Source of the DNA: Terriglobia bacterium
Lineage (GTDB): Bacteria > Acidobacteriota > Terriglobia > Terriglobales > Acidobacteriaceae
Length of the DNA stretch: 64,000 bases
NCBI GenBank assembly: GCA_020073385.1
Contig: JAIQFH010000009.1
Location: 94,921-158,920 of the forward strand
Direction of reading: 5' to 3'
Below, piece after piece: positions 63,428 through 64,000 of the stretch. Position 1 is the first letter of the stretch; each line of letters opens with the position of its first letter. Below the pieces are notes generated by a model, which ran no database searches, had not been told where the DNA came from, and saw nothing but the letters and a program-made list of their open reading frames with translations. The position numbers and the translations under genes are program-made.

Positions 63428-64000
63428 CGGGCTCCTCCCATTGCTGGTTGGCTCATTGAATTAGGCTCCTTGCCACAGCGCCTTCGCTCCATCCCTTTGT
63501 CGGAGATTTCCTTGCTACTACGCGCTGTTCCGCCCCTGAGTCCCCGCATCCGTACTTTCGCCCTCGTGTTTCTTGCACTTGTGACTTTCCGTTAGCATCG
63601 GAGTCTCAGGTTCCCACGTTCCATTCAACCGCCTCTTTGGCAAGCTCAGGCCACCTCTCATGCCGGATGCCGCTCCGCCCGTAAACAGGTTTCGTCGGAG
63701 CTTGGTCCCGCAGTAACGACACCCCTGCGGTTTTGACATCGTCCCTACGCTTTCGACACTTCTATAGTGGTTCCCTTGCGGTCCTCTTCTTGCCTGTCAC
63801 CTGACCCAGTCCATGCTGGGCCTTTTCCTTCTGTGCTCACGACCATGGCTTTTGACCACAGCCGCCGAAGGCGGTTTGGAACCTGCTCCTGCAAGCCGGT
63901 TCCGAGGGGCCCACCCTCATCGGTTGAATAGTTAGGCTGTTTCGAGTTGACCGTCACTTACCTGACGTTCTCCTCTCCGCGCCGTCGTGGCGCACTGTCG

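Larger units (their letters stand above)
62106..63995 (-). mobile_element. Group II intron (class D/RmInt1-like), full length
   Basis: About 1890 nt. The 5' end GTGCGCCACGACGG (63995 downward) matches the GUGCG consensus and can pair nearby (GTGCGCC/GGCGC). The IEP is in domain IV; domain V (62145-62178) and a domain VI hairpin (AGCCTCGGGG...CCCCGGGGCT) follow; the 3' end is CTACTCAC, ending AY. Domains I-III lie in 63430-63995. Size, absence of an endonuclease domain and protein length (419) fit the RmInt1 class. EBS/IBS pairing cannot be tested because exon 1 is outside. Confidence 0.87.

Noticed and set aside
63745..63957. Small minus-strand ORF of 70 codons near the right edge
   Set aside because: It lies in domain I of the group II intron, where RNA structure and not protein is expected.

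Overview
The window looks like chromosomal DNA of an Acidobacteriota member, probably of the Terriglobia/Koribacter type. This is an inference from gene content rather than from a marker gene: an ADOP-type orphan permease, a hopanoid cluster (shc, hpnA, hpnG, hpnC, hpnD, hpnE), a Tol-Pal operon whose Pal carries an Ig-like domain, a korAB-type 2-oxoacid oxidoreductase, very dense two-component signalling and many small palindromic repeats. Base composition is high-GC and even. I see no rRNA, tRNA or CRISPR array.

Layout. 1-8.3 kb: end of a SIMPL-domain gene, a secreted glycine-rich protein, a c-di-GMP pair (HD-GYP response regulator followed by a membrane diguanylate cyclase), a 1170-residue multi-sensor histidine kinase and a cupin gene broken by an in-frame TGA. 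8.4-16.1 kb: dnaE, accA and korAB, closed by a clear terminator. 16.1-22 kb: two small proteins, then tolQ-tolR-tolA-tolB-pal-cpoB on the minus strand. 22-28.3 kb (minus): hpnG, hpnA, a cupin, squalene-hopene cyclase, ispH and adk. 28.5-37.3 kb: a TonB-like protein, recN (carrying a translated repeat insertion), two Zn-dehydrogenases and hpnC-hpnD-hpnE. 37.4-49 kb: PilZ protein, NlpC/P60 hydrolase, mutarotase-like protein, ADOP permease, then a four-gene minus-strand unit (porin, phosphate-binding-like protein, histidine kinase, response regulator) and a YjbQ protein. 49-53 kb: a sortilin/BNR-repeat protein and a LolA-like protein. 53.4-59.1 kb: fdhE and a periplasmic respiratory formate dehydrogenase operon. 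59.2-64 kb (minus): two response regulators and a histidine kinase gene split by a complete class D-like group II intron that reaches the window edge.

Main points. (1) The formate dehydrogenase alpha subunit is a selenoprotein: an in-frame TGA at 54912-54914 sits in the family's selenocysteine position and is followed by a convincing bacterial SECIS hairpin; a plain ORF caller splits the gene in two. (2) The 1.89-kb group II intron (62106-63995) interrupts the kinase gene; the predicted splice leaves exon 2 in frame in the N-box of the ATPase domain. (3) A 72-nt repeat-like insertion is carried in frame inside recN next to Walker B. (4) A family of palindromic repeats has constant outer arms and variable cores; one copy forms part of a 45-codon ORF that ends two bases before hpnE.

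How the genes work together. IspH supplies isoprenoid precursors, HpnC/D/E make squalene, Shc cyclises it, and HpnA and HpnG act on the hopanoid side chain. FdhE matures the exported formate dehydrogenase, whose Fe-S and cytochrome b subunits pass electrons to quinone. Tol-Pal maintains the envelope. The numerous REC, HD-GYP, GGDEF, PilZ and HDOD proteins point to strong reliance on phosphorelay and c-di-GMP control.
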